Positions 10,213-19,709 are shown, numbered from the stretch's first letter. The stretch is DNA of 63,142 bases from Clostridia bacterium (GCA_024685775.1 JAIKVL010000002.1:1-63142), one strand, 5' to 3'. Translations and numbers: made by a program. Notes: generated from the letters alone by a model not told the origin.

Positions 10213-11448
10213 TTAGCTTCGTTTGAAAGGTTTGGTTTCTTCGTCGAATTCATCCGCGTCGAATATATCTTTGATCAGGTTTGCCCGTTGCAGAATTTTT
10301 ACGCCGTATTTTTCGCGAAGCGCGTCCACCGTCTTTTCGAAGCGTGTGTGTCGCTCCGCGTTTTCGTTTTCTCCGAATAGGGAAGGTTGCGCGTAATCAC
10401 CCGAGCCGAGGAGATAGATCGAAGTCAAGGTGATCGCGCGGATCGGGCGACGTTCTTTCCAAAGTTCGTCGAAGACGGTTTCCGCCGCGGCGGTCAGATC
10501 GGTTGCGGACGCGGTCGGGCAGGGAAGTTTCCTTTGCTTTCCTTCGGTGGAAAGATCGCTGTACTTCAAGCAAAGGTGAACGCCGCACGCCGCCTTTCCG
10601 TGTTTTCGTAGGCGAAAGGCGACTCTTTCGGCAAGCGCGGTTATAAAGCTTTCGCATTCTTCTTTCGTCAAAAGATCGCGCGCGGCGGTCGCTCCGTTTC
10701 CGATGCTTTCGGGGTCGCGTTTTTCATAATAATACTTTACTCGATCCTCTTCTTCGCCGTTCGCCCATTTCTTTAACGTCACGCCCGTTTGACCGAGCCT
10801 GCTTTTCAAAAGTTGCTCGTTTGCGTTCGCGAGATCGCCGATCGTTCGGATGCCGACGCTTTTGAAAAAGTTTTTTGCGCTTTTTCCGACCATCAAAATG
10901 TCTTCGACCGGGAGATTCCAAGCGATCGTTTTATAGTTTTCGCGGCTGATCAAGGTCTGTGCGTCGGGTTTTTTATAGTCCGATCCGAGTTTAGCGAAAA
11001 CCTTCGTAAAGGAGATCCCGACGCTGACGGTCAAGCCGAGTTCTTCGCGCGCTCTTCTTCGAATGGTTTCCGCGATGGTTTCGCTCGATCCGAATAAACC
11101 GTGGCTCCCTTTGACGTCGAGCCAGCATTCGTCCAGCCCAAAGCTTTCCACTTTGTCCGTAAAAGAGGTATAGATATCGAAAAGGGCGTTCGAGTATCGC
11201 AGATAACTTTGAAAATCGGGCGGCAAAAAAATCAGGTCGGGGCATTTTTGTTTTGCTTGCCAAACCGTGTCGCCCGTCTTTACGCCGCGCGCTTTCGCGC
11301 CTTCGCTCTTGGCGAGGACGATTCCGTGCCTTTTTTCCGGATCGCCGCAAACCGCGACGTTTTTTCCTTTGAGCGACGGATCTTTGACGATCTCGACGGA
11401 CGCGTAAAAATTATTCGCGTCGCAATGTAAAATATCGTTTTCCGACAT
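10213..11448 (-). CDS. dinB: Y-family DNA polymerase (Pol IV / DinB-like)
   Basis: This 411-residue Y-family translesion polymerase lies on the - strand. The N-terminus ILHCDANNFYASVE holds the first metal-binding Asp and the steric-gate region, and FGLDECWLDV near residue 105 holds the paired catalytic Asp-Glu. The helix-hairpin-helix region and the little-finger domain follow. The sequence resembles the UvrX/YqjW subgroup of Gram-positive bacteria as much as classical DinB. No beta-clamp motif was identified with certainty, although QPSLFG in the C-terminal region is a plausible clamp-binding motif. RBS AAAGGTG precedes the start. No LexA box was recognised. Confidence 0.9.
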   Translation of the reverse strand: MSENDILHCDANNFYASVEIVKDPSLKGKNVAVCGDPEKRHGIVLAKSEGAKARGVKTGDTVWQAKQKCPDLIFLPPDFQSYLRYSNALFDIYTSFTDKVESFGLDECWLDVKGSHGLFGSSETIAETIRRRAREELGLTVSVGISFTKVFAKLGSDYKKPDAQTLISRENYKTIAWNLPVEDILMVGKSAKNFFKSVGIRTIGDLANANEQLLKSRLGQTGVTLKKWANGEEEDRVKYYYEKRDPESIGNGATAARDLLTKEECESFITALAERVAFRLRKHGKAACGVHLCLKYSDLSTEGKQRKLPCPTASATDLTAAAETVFDELWKERRPIRAITLTSIYLLGSGDYAQPSLFGENENAERHTRFEKTVDALREKYGVKILQRANLIKDIFDADEFDEETKPFKRS

Positions 11449-11514
11449 AGCGCACCTTTCGCCGTTTTTCGTGAATATATTATAGCATATATTTATAATA
11501 ATTTATAGTTAATC

Positions 11515-11543
11515 TTGATTTTTTTTCTCGATCGGACTATAAT
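11515..11543 (+). promoter_or_regulatory. Promoter upstream of galU-mcsA-mcsB-clpC
   Basis: TTGATT (11515-11520), 17-base spacer, TATAAT (11538-11543), then AAGGAG before ATG 11558. No CtsR-type direct repeat (GGTCAAA) is seen. A - strand TATAAT at 11479-11484 probably serves the divergent dinB. Confidence 0.85.
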
Positions 11544-11557
11544 AAAGGAGAGAAAAG

Positions 11558-12394
11558 ATGGCTCGAAAAGCAGTCGTTCTCGCGGCGGGTAACGGAGCGA
11601 GGCTCGCGCCGATTACCGCTTGCGTTCCGAAAGAACTCTTGCCGCTCGCGGGGCTTCCCGCCTTGCATCACGTCCTTGCCGAAGCGGCGGAAGCCGGGGT
11701 TACGGACGCGCGGATCGTCCTCTCGAAGGGGAAGGATTCGATCAAACGATATTTCGACCGCGCTTGTTCTTCGAAAGGAGACTTGGCGAAAATTTTATGC
11801 GCCGAACGCGATCGGATTCTCGATCGAATGCGCGTTTCCTTCGTTTATCAAAAGAAACCGCTCGGGACGGGCGACGCGATTCTCGCGGCGGGTGATTTCG
11901 CGGGAGAGGATCCGATCCTTGTCCTTTATCCGGACGACGTCCTCGGGATCTCGACAGTGCGCGGTTTTCGTTCGTTCGGATCTTGCGGAGATCAAACTCC
12001 GACGTCGGTTCTTTTTCACGAGGCGGAATGCGGAAGATCCGCTGTCCTCGTTCGCGAAATACCCGGAAGGGAAGCGAAAAACTACGGCGTCGTCTATCCC
12101 GCGGGTTCGGAGACCGATGATCGATTCTTCGTTCGAAAGATCGAAGAAAAGCCGATCGGATACGCGCTTCCTCGGGCGGACGTCCTTTTGGGGCGAATGG
12201 TTCTGTCGCCTTCCGCGATTCGGAGCCTATCCGTTCTTCCGAGAAGAGACGACGCGGGCGTCGTCCCCGCGCTCAATCTCGAAGCGAAAAACGGAGCGTT
12301 GATCGCCGTTCGATTTCAGGGCGAATGCTTCGATCTCGGTTCGCATGAAAGCTATCTTTCCGCTGCCGTAAAATGCGCGGAGTTTCTCGAATAA
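11558..12394 (+). CDS. galU: UTP-glucose-1-phosphate uridylyltransferase-like nucleotidyltransferase
   Basis: This 278-residue GT-A fold nucleotidyltransferase of the GalU family would make UDP-glucose from UTP and glucose-1-phosphate. The nucleotide-binding loop LAAGNGARLAPIT with PKELLPL is at the N-terminus, a YPDD metal-binding motif is near residue 128, and KNYGVV and IEEKP motifs occur in the second half. It is somewhat shorter than the 290 to 300 residues usual for GalU, so a related sugar nucleotidyltransferase is possible. It occupies the position where ctsR usually precedes mcsA and shares the same promoter. Confidence 0.82.
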   Translation: MARKAVVLAAGNGARLAPITACVPKELLPLAGLPALHHVLAEAAEAGVTDARIVLSKGKDSIKRYFDRACSSKGDLAKILCAERDRILDRMRVSFVYQKKPLGTGDAILAAGDFAGEDPILVLYPDDVLGISTVRGFRSFGSCGDQTPTSVLFHEAECGRSAVLVREIPGREAKNYGVVYPAGSETDDRFFVRKIEEKPIGYALPRADVLLGRMVLSPSAIRSLSVLPRRDDAGVVPALNLEAKNGALIAVRFQGECFDLGSHESYLSAAVKCAEFLE

Positions 12395-12432
12395 AACCGT
12401 TTTTTACGCCTTTTCATAAAAAGGTTTGCTAT

Positions 12433-12888
12433 ATGGAAAAAGTGTTGTGTCAAATCTGTCATACCCGAATCGCGGAGTATTCCTTCGTGCGCGTCGTTAA
12501 CGGCGTAAGCACGACGTATCGCGTTTGCTCGCATTGCAAGGCGCTGATGGATAACAAATATAAAGAGCTCCAAGAGCAAGCCGTCCTTCGCAACACGCCG
12601 CCCGAAGAGCGCGTTTGCCCCGTTTGCGGAATGCGGTTGAACGATTTCCTTTCGACGGGGCTTCTCGGTTGCGATAACTGTTATCGCGTCTTCGAGGATT
12701 ATCTCGTCGAGTATATTCGCGGTTATCACGGAGCGGTTCGCCACGTCGGTATGGACGCGACGCCTCCGCCGCCGACGGACGTCGAAGAATTCTATCGCGA
12801 TTTGAAGGATGCGCTGGATCGAAAGGATTACGAAACCGCCGCAAAGCTCAAAGAGAAAATCGATAGGGTATGGGGGAAAGAGCAATGA
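12433..12888 (+). CDS. mcsA: McsA, zinc-finger activator of protein arginine kinase
   Basis: This 151-residue McsA homologue has four CxxC pairs (CQIC, CSHC, CPVC, CDNC) forming zinc sites and a C-terminal UVR motif (DLKDALDRKDYETAAKLKEKI). It activates the McsB arginine kinase that marks proteins for ClpCP. ATG 12433 is chosen; a 20-codon upstream extension within the galU tail is not conserved. A small hairpin (CCTTTT-CATA-AAAAGG, 12409-12424) includes the weak AAGG ribosome binding site. The last codons overlap the mcsB start. Confidence 0.92.
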   Translation: MEKVLCQICHTRIAEYSFVRVVNGVSTTYRVCSHCKALMDNKYKELQEQAVLRNTPPEERVCPVCGMRLNDFLSTGLLGCDNCYRVFEDYLVEYIRGYHGAVRHVGMDATPPPPTDVEEFYRDLKDALDRKDYETAAKLKEKIDRVWGKEQ

Positions 12889-13874
12889 TCGATTACACCG
12901 TCGTTTCCTCCCGCGTTCGTCTTGCGAGAAATTTTGCCGATATGCGTTTTCCTTCCCGCGCCTCTCTTTCGGATGCGGATAAGGTCGAGAAAGCCGTCGT
13001 TTCGGCGGGAAAAGAGCTGTTTGACGCGTCTTTTTACCGAATGTCGGAGCTTGAAGAGCAGGAGAAAAGCTATCTCGTCGAGCGCCGCTTGATCAGTCCC
13101 GCATTGACCGAATCGCCTTACGGCGGCGCGCTCATCAGAAAGGACAAGTCTCTTTCCGTTATGACGATGGAAGAAGATCACGTCCGCGCGCAGAGTTTTA
13201 CGTCCGGTCTCGATCTCGAATCCTGCTTCCGAAAGGTCAAGGAGTTCGATCTGTCTCTTCGCTCGAAAGCGCGGCTTGCTTTCGATAAAAGCCTCGGCTA
13301 TCTGACGGCTTGCCCGACGAACGTCGGAACCGGGATGCGCGCTTCCGTTATGCTTTTTTTGCCTGCGCTTACTTCTCTCGGAAAGATCGGCGAACTCGAA
13401 GAGGAGCTCAACAGCGCGAGTTTGACCCTTCGCGGCGCGCTCGGCGAGGGAACGAAAGCGGAAGGATATTTTTATCAAATCTCGAACGGGGTCTCTCTCG
13501 GCGTTTCCGAAGAAACGATCTTGAACCGCGTTTCTTCCGCGGCGGAGAGGATTCGTTCGATCGAAAAAGATCTTTTGAGCGCATATTATCGGCGCGAAAC
13601 GATCGCTCTCGAAGACGCGATCTATCGGGCGTTTGCGATCCTGACTTCGGCGAGGGTGCTTTCGGAAAAGGAACTCGAAAGCTTGATCGTTAACGTCAAG
13701 ATCGGAGTTTCGCTCGGTTTGATCGAATTAAACGACGTAAATTTGGACGATCTCGCCCTGATGTGTAAACCGCTGAGTTTGGTGCGGCTTACGGGATGCG
13801 GCGATTCGCCTGCGGAGCGCGACGTCACTCGCGCGGATACGGTAAGAAAAATATTAAAAGGAAAGGAGGGCTGA
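12885..13874 (+). CDS. mcsB: Protein arginine kinase McsB
   Basis: This 329-residue phosphagen-kinase-like enzyme phosphorylates arginines, the degradation tag read by ClpC. The N-terminal SSRVRLARN, MEEDHVRAQSF, CPTNVGTGMRASVM and late RGALGEGT stretches match the family. ERDVTRADTVR at the C-terminus corresponds to the conserved RDxxRA phospho-arginine binding pocket. It is a little shorter than Bacillus McsB (about 356 residues). ATG 12885 overlaps the mcsA stop by 4 bases and follows a GGGGGAAAG ribosome binding site. Confidence 0.92.
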   Translation: MIDYTVVSSRVRLARNFADMRFPSRASLSDADKVEKAVVSAGKELFDASFYRMSELEEQEKSYLVERRLISPALTESPYGGALIRKDKSLSVMTMEEDHVRAQSFTSGLDLESCFRKVKEFDLSLRSKARLAFDKSLGYLTACPTNVGTGMRASVMLFLPALTSLGKIGELEEELNSASLTLRGALGEGTKAEGYFYQISNGVSLGVSEETILNRVSSAAERIRSIEKDLLSAYYRRETIALEDAIYRAFAILTSARVLSEKELESLIVNVKIGVSLGLIELNDVNLDDLALMCKPLSLVRLTGCGDSPAERDVTRADTVRKILKGKEG

Positions 13875-13876
13875 TT

Positions 13877-16360
13877 GTGTTTGATGATTTTTCCAAACAA
13901 GCCGAACAGGTCGTGGATTATGCAACGAAATTGGCTTCTCGCTCCGGGGGACTTCTCGGAACGGAGCACCTTTTGGCGGGCGTGCTTGCGATCGCGCCCG
14001 ATCTCGGAAGCAAAATCGGAGGGCGCGTCACGCTTGACGCGGTTCTTCGCCATATCGACGTCAATCGCGGGATGATCTCGACGATAAAAGTATCGGAGAA
14101 TTCCGCCGTAGTCATTAAAAAATCGCAATTATTCGCAAAGAGACTGGGGGCGGGGGAAGTCGAACCCGCGCATATCCTTCTCGGAATTTTGGACACACCG
14201 AGCGTCGCGACCAGCATTTTGATGGCGTACGGCTGCAATCCGCGCGACGCATATGAAAACGTCGTCTCGTCTTTTTCGGGCGGGCAAAACGAAAACGGTT
14301 CGGACGATTTCTTTTCCGATCTCGAACAAATGTACGACAAACTCCGTTTCGGAGGGCAGGATGAAGAAGCGAACGTTTCCGGACAAGCCGGCGGGCGAAA
14401 ATCCGGGAAACTCGAAGAAGCGTTGAAAGGGATCGGCGAGGATCTTACCGCTCGCGCAAAAAGCGATAAACTCGACCCCGTCATCGGAAGAAAGAACGAG
14501 ATCGAAAGGATCATTCAGATTTTGAGCCGCAGGACGAAGAATAACCCCGTCTTGATCGGCGAACCCGGCGTCGGTAAGACCGCGATCGTCGAGGGTCTTG
14601 CGCAGGCGATCGTCTCCGGGAACGTCCCCGAAACGCTTAAAAACAAGCGCATCTTTACGCTCGATATAACGGGCGTCGTCGCGGGGACGAAATATCGCGG
14701 TGAATTCGAAGAAAAACTCAAAAACGCGATCGACGCGATCAAAGAAGCGGGGGACATCATCGTCTTTATCGACGAGATCCATATGATCGTCGGCGCGGGC
14801 GCGGGAAACGAAAGCAGCATGGACGCGGCAAATATCTTAAAACCGATGCTTGCGAGAGGAGAGCTCCAAGTCGTCGGCGCGACGACGCTGGACGAGTATC
14901 GCAAGAATATCGAGAAAGACGCGGCGCTCGAAAGAAGATTCCAACCGATCATGGTCGATCCGCCTTCGGTGGAAGACACGATCACGATCTTAAAAGGGCT
15001 TCGCAATAAGTACGAAACGCACCACAAAGTCAAAATTACGGACGAGGCTTTGGTTGCCGCGGCGCAATTATCCGACCGCTATATTGCCGATCGTTATTTG
15101 CCCGATAAGGCGATCGATCTGATCGACGAAGCCGCGAGCCGCAAACGCATTTTGTGCTACACCGCGCCCGATTCTATCAACGAGCTCGAAACAAAGATCA
15201 CCGAACTCGATAATCAAATCTCCGCTTGCTTGAAGCAGGAGGACTATGCGAAAGCGGCGACTTTGAAAAACGAAAAGGACGAACTCGTAAGCAAACTCTC
15301 GAAAAGTAAGTTGAATTGGTCTTCGGAAGTCAGTACCGCAGATCTCTCCATCAACGAGCAGGACATCGCGGAGATCGTCTCGAAATGGACGCATATCCCC
15401 GTCGTCAAACTGACCGAAGCGGAAGCGGACAGGCTGATGAATCTCGAAGCGGAGCTCGGAAAAAGAGTCGTCGGGCAAAAAGAAGCGATCAGCGCGCTTT
15501 CGAGGGCGATCCGCCGCGCGAGAGCGGGGCTCGGAGATCCCAAACGCCCGATCGGTTCCTTTATCTTTATGGGACCGACCGGCGTCGGTAAAACCGAGCT
15601 GTGCAAAGCTCTTGCGGAATGTATGTTCGGCGACGAGAACAATATCGTTCGTATCGATATGAGCGAATACATGGACAAGACTTCGGTTTCGAAACTGACC
15701 GGTTCCGCACCGGGGTACGTGGGCTATGACGAAGGCGGTCAACTCACCGAAAAGATCCGCCGCAAGCCGTATTCGGTCGTCCTGTTCGACGAGATCGAAA
15801 AGGCGCATCCGGACGTCTTCAACGTCCTTCTCCAAATTATGGACGACGGAAGATTGACCGACAGCCACGGAAGGACGGTCAGCTTCAAAAATACGATCAT
15901 CATTCTGACTTCGAATATCGGAGCGAATTCTTCAAAACAGACCAAGCGTCTCGGATTCGGGACGGTGGACGAGTACGAGGACGAGCGCGAGCGTCAGATC
16001 GACGCTTTGAAGTCGGTAATGCGTCCCGAGTTTATCAATCGTTTGGATGATATCATCGTCTTCCACAGCCTTACGCCCGAGAATATTTCCGATATCGCGT
16101 CCATTATGCTCGCGGGTCTCGAAAAGCGTCTTGAGAGTAAAAATATCAGGATAGTATTGACTGAAAACGCGAAAAAGTTTATTATAGAGAAGGGAACGAA
16201 CGTCGAGTACGGAGCGCGTCCGCTTCGCAGAACGGTCGAGCGTCTTTTGGAAGACGCGCTGTCCGAAAAACTGATTCGCGGCGAGATCGAGATCGGCGAC
16301 GTCGTTTCCGTCGATTACGAAGGCGGAGACGGGCTTTCTTTCAAGAGAGAAGGCAAATAA
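13877..16360 (+). CDS. clpC: ATP-dependent Clp protease ATPase subunit ClpC
   Basis: This 827-residue Hsp100 unfoldase carries an N-terminal double Clp repeat domain (residues 1-140, which binds phospho-arginine), AAA-1 with [13 protein letters not shown], an M-domain with a UVR-like stretch ([20 protein letters not shown]) and AAA-2 with [16 protein letters not shown]. It feeds substrates to ClpP together with McsB and McsA. The start is GTG 13877, six bases after AAAGGAGGG; the longer frame from 13796 runs inside mcsB. It ends the operon. Confidence 0.95.
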   Translation: MFDDFSKQAEQVVDYATKLASRSGGLLGTEHLLAGVLAIAPDLGSKIGGRVTLDAVLRHIDVNRGMISTIKVSENSAVVIKKSQLFAKRLGAGEVEPAHILLGILDTPSVATSILMAYGCNPRDAYENVVSSFSGGQNENGSDDFFSDLEQMYDKLRFGGQDEEANVSGQAGGRKSGKLEEALKGIGEDLTARAKSDKLDPVIGRKNEIERIIQILSRRTKNNPVLIGEPGVGKTAIVEGLAQAIVSGNVPETLKNKRIFTLDITGVVAGTKYRGEFEEKLKNAIDAIKEAGDIIVFIDEIHMIVGAGAGNESSMDAANILKPMLARGELQVVGATTLDEYRKNIEKDAALERRFQPIMVDPPSVEDTITILKGLRNKYETHHKVKITDEALVAAAQLSDRYIADRYLPDKAIDLIDEAASRKRILCYTAPDSINELETKITELDNQISACLKQEDYAKAATLKNEKDELVSKLSKSKLNWSSEVSTADLSINEQDIAEIVSKWTHIPVVKLTEAEADRLMNLEAELGKRVVGQKEAISALSRAIRRARAGLGDPKRPIGSFIFMGPTGVGKTELCKALAECMFGDENNIVRIDMSEYMDKTSVSKLTGSAPGYVGYDEGGQLTEKIRRKPYSVVLFDEIEKAHPDVFNVLLQIMDDGRLTDSHGRTVSFKNTIIILTSNIGANSSKQTKRLGFGTVDEYEDERERQIDALKSVMRPEFINRLDDIIVFHSLTPENISDIASIMLAGLEKRLESKNIRIVLTENAKKFIIEKGTNVEYGARPLRRTVERLLEDALSEKLIRGEIEIGDVVSVDYEGGDGLSFKREGK

Positions 16361-16414
16361 ATCGGTATGAGCGCTTCGGCGTTTATATAAAAACTACGTT
16401 AAGGAGGCAAAAAT

Positions 16415-16963
16415 ATGCGTATTGACATTGTGGGGAAAAATTATAACGTCAGCGACAGATTGGATGACATCATTCGCAAGAAAGCGGAAAGACTCGATCG
16501 TTTTTTCTCGGATGACGTCACCGCGAGGGTGGTGTGTAAAGAGGAGCACAAAGGTCGGTTTACGATGGAGCTTACCATTATCGTGGACGGCGTTGTAATA
16601 CGTAGCGAAGAAACCAGCGATAACATGTATAACAATATCGACGTCGTCGTCCCGAAGATCGATCGTCAAATCCGTAAATACAGAACGAAATTGACCAAGA
16701 AATTCAAGGACAGCGTCTTTAACTTCAAGGCAGTCGAAGAAGAAGCGGCGGCGCTCAACGAGCCGCAAGAGCCGATCGAGGAGCCGACGATCGTCAAGAC
16801 CAAGAAATTCGAGCTTCAACCGATGAGCGTCGAAGAAGCTCTCGATCAAATGGATCTTCTCGAAAACAAATTCTTCGTCTATCTGAATCCCACGACGGGA
16901 AAAGTCAATATCGTTTACAGGAGATACGACAAGACCATCGGTCTTATTGAGCCGCAATACTAA
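16415..16963 (+). CDS. hpf: Ribosome hibernation promoting factor, long form
   Basis: This 182-residue long-type HPF/RaiA has an N-terminal S30AE domain that sits in the ribosomal decoding region (RIDIVGKNYNVSDRLDDII, KAERLDRFF) and the C-terminal dimerisation domain of long HPF (KKFELQPMSVEEALDQMDLL ending with NIVYRRYDKTIGLIEP). It drives 100S ribosome dimer formation in starvation. The start ATG 16415 follows AAGGAGG. It lies 54 bases after clpC and directly before pgi. Confidence 0.95.
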   Translation: MRIDIVGKNYNVSDRLDDIIRKKAERLDRFFSDDVTARVVCKEEHKGRFTMELTIIVDGVVIRSEETSDNMYNNIDVVVPKIDRQIRKYRTKLTKKFKDSVFNFKAVEEEAAALNEPQEPIEEPTIVKTKKFELQPMSVEEALDQMDLLENKFFVYLNPTTGKVNIVYRRYDKTIGLIEPQY

Positions 16964-16981
16964 AAGGAGCATACAACAAAA

Positions 16982-18409
16982 ATGGCAAGAATCAACAAAT
17001 CCGAAAATCAGATCCGTTTCGACTTCAACAACATGATGAGCGACTACATCGGAGCGGAGCAGGGCATTCGCGAGAGCGATATCGTCGCGGTGCAAAACAA
17101 AGTCAAAGAGTCGTTCAAATCGGTCGTCGATCAAGGCGGCGCGGGTTGGCAGGGTTGGATGGACCTTCCTTTTAACCAAGACGAGATCGTCAAAGATATT
17201 ATCGAAACCGCGAAAAACGTCCGCAAAGATTTCAAGACCTTCGTCGTCCTCGGAATCGGCGGAAGCGCGCTCGGTCCGATCGCCGTTTTCCAAGCGCTTC
17301 GTCATCTTCATTATAACGAACTTCCTCATAAAGTTCGGAAAGGTCCGAAGTTTTACGTTGAAGACAATATCGACCCGGAGCGTATGGCGGCTCTTCTCGA
17401 CGTGATCGACGTCAACACGACGATGTTCAACGTCATCACCAAGAGCGGCGCGACGAGCGAGACGATGAGCCAATATCTCGTCATCATCGACGTCCTTAAA
17501 AAGGCGCTCGGCGATAAGTTCGCTTCTCACGTCATCGCGACGACGGATAAAGAAAAAGGCAACCTTATCAAGCTTGCGAAGAAAGAAGGGTTCAAAACTT
17601 TCTACATTCCCTCGGGCGTCGGAGGTCGTTTCTCCGAGCTTTGCCCGGTCGGTCTTTTGCCCGCCGCCGTCCTCGGTATCGATATCAAATTGATGCTTGC
17701 GGGTGCGCGCGATATGGTGAAGAAGGGCAAAAAGAGCAATAATCCGTATAAGAATATGCCTTTGATGGCGGCAACGCTTCAATACGTCGCGATGAACCGC
17801 GGCAAGAACGTTTCCGTTATGATGCCGTATGCGGATAGTTTGAAGTACATTGCCGACTGGTACTGCCAGCTTTGGGGCGAGAGCCTCGGAAAGGCGGTCG
17901 ATAAGGACGGAAACGAAGTCTTCGCGGGGCAAACTCCCGTCAAAGCGCTCGGCGTTACCGATCAACACAGCCAGATTCAGCTTTACACCGAAGGTCCGTT
18001 CGATAAGGTCATCACCTTTATCGCCGTTGATTCTTTCCGCAAGGAAGTCATGATCCCGGAAGGTCTTCCCGAGTTCCCCGACGTCAATTTCCTCTGCGGA
18101 AACACGATGGGCACTTTGCTCAACACGGAGCGCAGGGCGACCGAATATGCTCTCCAAAAGAAGAAGAGACTCAATCGCACGATCATCGTTCCCGAAGTCA
18201 ACGAGTACACGATCGGTCAACTTTTGATGCTCTTTATGCTTGAAACCGCTTTCGTCGGCGCGATGCTGAACATCGACACCTTCAATCAACCCGGCGTCGA
18301 AGAGGGCAAGAACGCGACCTACGCGATGTTCGGCAGAAAGGGCTATGAAGCGAAGAAAGCCGAGCTTGACGGCGCGAAGCAAAAGTCCGACAGATATATC
18401 ATCGACTGA
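16982..18409 (+). CDS. pgi: Glucose-6-phosphate isomerase
   Basis: This 475-residue phosphoglucose isomerase interconverts glucose-6-phosphate and fructose-6-phosphate. The two SIS domains are visible: VLGIGGSALGP near residue 90, ITKSGATSETMSQY near residue 158 and GVGGRFSELCPVGLLPA near residue 215; DQHSQIQLYTEGP and the late K-containing helix also match. Size fits the short bacterial form. RBS AAAGGAG lies 12 bases before ATG 16982. It follows hpf by 18 bases, so the two are probably cotranscribed. No terminator was seen before the next promoter. Confidence 0.95.
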   Translation: MARINKSENQIRFDFNNMMSDYIGAEQGIRESDIVAVQNKVKESFKSVVDQGGAGWQGWMDLPFNQDEIVKDIIETAKNVRKDFKTFVVLGIGGSALGPIAVFQALRHLHYNELPHKVRKGPKFYVEDNIDPERMAALLDVIDVNTTMFNVITKSGATSETMSQYLVIIDVLKKALGDKFASHVIATTDKEKGNLIKLAKKEGFKTFYIPSGVGGRFSELCPVGLLPAAVLGIDIKLMLAGARDMVKKGKKSNNPYKNMPLMAATLQYVAMNRGKNVSVMMPYADSLKYIADWYCQLWGESLGKAVDKDGNEVFAGQTPVKALGVTDQHSQIQLYTEGPFDKVITFIAVDSFRKEVMIPEGLPEFPDVNFLCGNTMGTLLNTERRATEYALQKKKRLNRTIIVPEVNEYTIGQLLMLFMLETAFVGAMLNIDTFNQPGVEEGKNATYAMFGRKGYEAKKAELDGAKQKSDRYIID

Positions 18410-18442
18410 TCGAAATATTTGTCGAAAGTTCGTCGGATTTCC

Positions 18443-18471
18443 TTGACAAAGGAGATTCGGCGGAATACAAT
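18443..18471 (+). promoter_or_regulatory. Promoter of the thiT riboswitch transcript
   Basis: TTGACA (18443-18448), 17-base spacer, TACAAT (18466-18471). Transcription is expected to start near 18478, just before the TPP aptamer. Confidence 0.9.
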
Positions 18472-18483
18472 AAAGTCAAATTG

Positions 18484-18557
18484 AGTTTAGGGGTGCCCGA
18501 AAGGGCTGAGATTATACCCTTTGAACATGATGAGGTAATTCTCGGCATGGAAAAACA
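18484..18557 (+). promoter_or_regulatory. TPP (THI-box) riboswitch aptamer
   Basis: The conserved TPP elements appear in order: GGGGTGCC, GGCTGAGATTATACCC, GAACATGAT and GGTAAT...GGCATGGAAAAAC. The closing stem is GTTT (18485-18488) with AAAC (18553-18556). The aptamer is followed by a terminator hairpin overlapping the thiT ribosome binding site, so thiamine pyrophosphate is expected to switch thiT off. Confidence 0.95.
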
Positions 18558-18573
18558 GCGAATTGATTTTTTC

Positions 18574-18602
18574 ACCTCCCGAGAATTCGGGAGGTTTTTT
18601 TT
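18574..18602 (+). terminator. Riboswitch-controlled terminator containing the thiT ribosome binding site
   Basis: ACCTCCCGA-GAAT-TCGGGAGGT forms a 9-bp stem followed by eight T, and the start codon comes directly after the T-run. The GGGAGG of the 3' arm (18589-18594) is also the only Shine-Dalgarno sequence for ATG 18603. Hairpin formation would therefore both end transcription and hide the ribosome binding site. Confidence 0.85.
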
Positions 18603-19709
18603 ATGGGACTTTTGCAACTTTTGGCTGCCGATAAGGCTACTTGGTATCCGATCCTGTTCGATTCGACGTTTAACGCCGTCCGTTCGGTCCTTACTTGGTT
18701 GACCGTCGCGCTTGCGATCGCCTACGTCGTTACGTTTATCGCGTTAAACGATAAACCGATTTGGGAAAAGATCAGAAAGCCGCTTTTCTTTGCGGCGATC
18801 TTGTATGCCGCCGCCGTGGCGATCACGCTTTTGACGATGACTTTTGTCGAAGACGGTATCGTCGCGATCTTATTCTATCCGCTGCTCGCCTTGATCCTCG
18901 CGATTGCGCTCGGCGCGATCCTTCTCGTTTTCAAGCGCAGCACGCCGATCTATATCGCGGTCGCGTCGATCGTCGCCGCGGGCGTCATCGCCGTCCTCGT
19001 CTGTATGGGCGTCCATTTTTCGGGCGGAAAAGCCGCGGAAATGAACTGGATCTCGAATGACGACGTTAATCCGCTTGCGCTTTATATCTTCGCTGCGGTC
19101 GCGCTCGCCGTCCTTGTCTTCGTTGCGCTTTTCATCGGAAGAAAGGATAAAACGGGATTTACGACGAAATCCATTACCTACGGCGCGATCTCGGTCGCGA
19201 TGAGTTTCGCGCTTTCTTATCTCCGCATCGTCAAGATGCCTCAGGGCGGTTCGATCACGGTCGCGTCGCTCCTTCCTTTGATGATCTATGCCTTTATGTT
19301 CGGCGTAAAGAAGGGCGTCTTCGTCGGAATGGTCTACGGACTTTTGCAAGCGATCCAAGATACTTATATCCTGCATCCCGCGCAATTCGTTCTCGATTAT
19401 CCCGCCGCTTTTGCGTGTATCGGTCTCGCGGGGCTCTTCGTCTCGCTCGGCGTCTTGAATAAGATCCCGCAACTTCAATTCGCGCTCGGCGCAATCGTCG
19501 CGGGCGTCGGCCGCTTCTTAATGCACTTTATTTCCGGGATCTTCGCGTTCGGTGCGTTCGCGCCCGAAGGAACGCCCGTTCCCCTGTATAGCTTAACGTA
19601 TCAATGTTTCTACGTTTTCCCCGATCTTGCGATTTGCATCGTCGTCGGCGTCATACTGTTCTCGTCCAAAGCGTTCGTCCGCACCCTTCGCCGCAGCGCG
19701 GCGCAATGA
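18603..19709 (+). CDS. thiT: ThiT-type thiamine transporter with extra N-terminal membrane domain
   Basis: The C-terminal half (from about residue 188) is a ThiT-like S component of an ECF thiamine importer: MPQGGSITVASLLPLMIYAF, GVFVGMVYGLLQAIQDTYIL and HPAQFVLDYPAAFACIGLAG match the family and include the thiamine-binding region. The N-terminal 185 residues add about five further membrane helices (near 28-48, 60-81, 85-110, 114-138, 158-179), which ordinary ThiT (about 190 residues) lacks. Thiamine specificity is supported by the upstream TPP riboswitch. The ECF module is not in this window. ATG 18603 is the only start compatible with the ribosome binding site. Confidence 0.88.
   Translation: MGLLQLLAADKATWYPILFDSTFNAVRSVLTWLTVALAIAYVVTFIALNDKPIWEKIRKPLFFAAILYAAAVAITLLTMTFVEDGIVAILFYPLLALILAIALGAILLVFKRSTPIYIAVASIVAAGVIAVLVCMGVHFSGGKAAEMNWISNDDVNPLALYIFAAVALAVLVFVALFIGRKDKTGFTTKSITYGAISVAMSFALSYLRIVKMPQGGSITVASLLPLMIYAFMFGVKKGVFVGMVYGLLQAIQDTYILHPAQFVLDYPAAFACIGLAGLFVSLGVLNKIPQLQFALGAIVAGVGRFLMHFISGIFAFGAFAPEGTPVPLYSLTYQCFYVFPDLAICIVVGVILFSSKAFVRTLRRSAAQ

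Noticed and set aside
11449-11557. Possible CtsR or LexA operator between dinB and galU
   Set aside because: No GGTCAAA direct repeat or GAAC-N4-GTTC type palindrome is visible in this interval.
16394-18382. 662-residue open frame on the - strand opposite hpf and pgi
   Set aside because: It spans two clear + strand genes with strong family matches; the composition is that of an antisense shadow.
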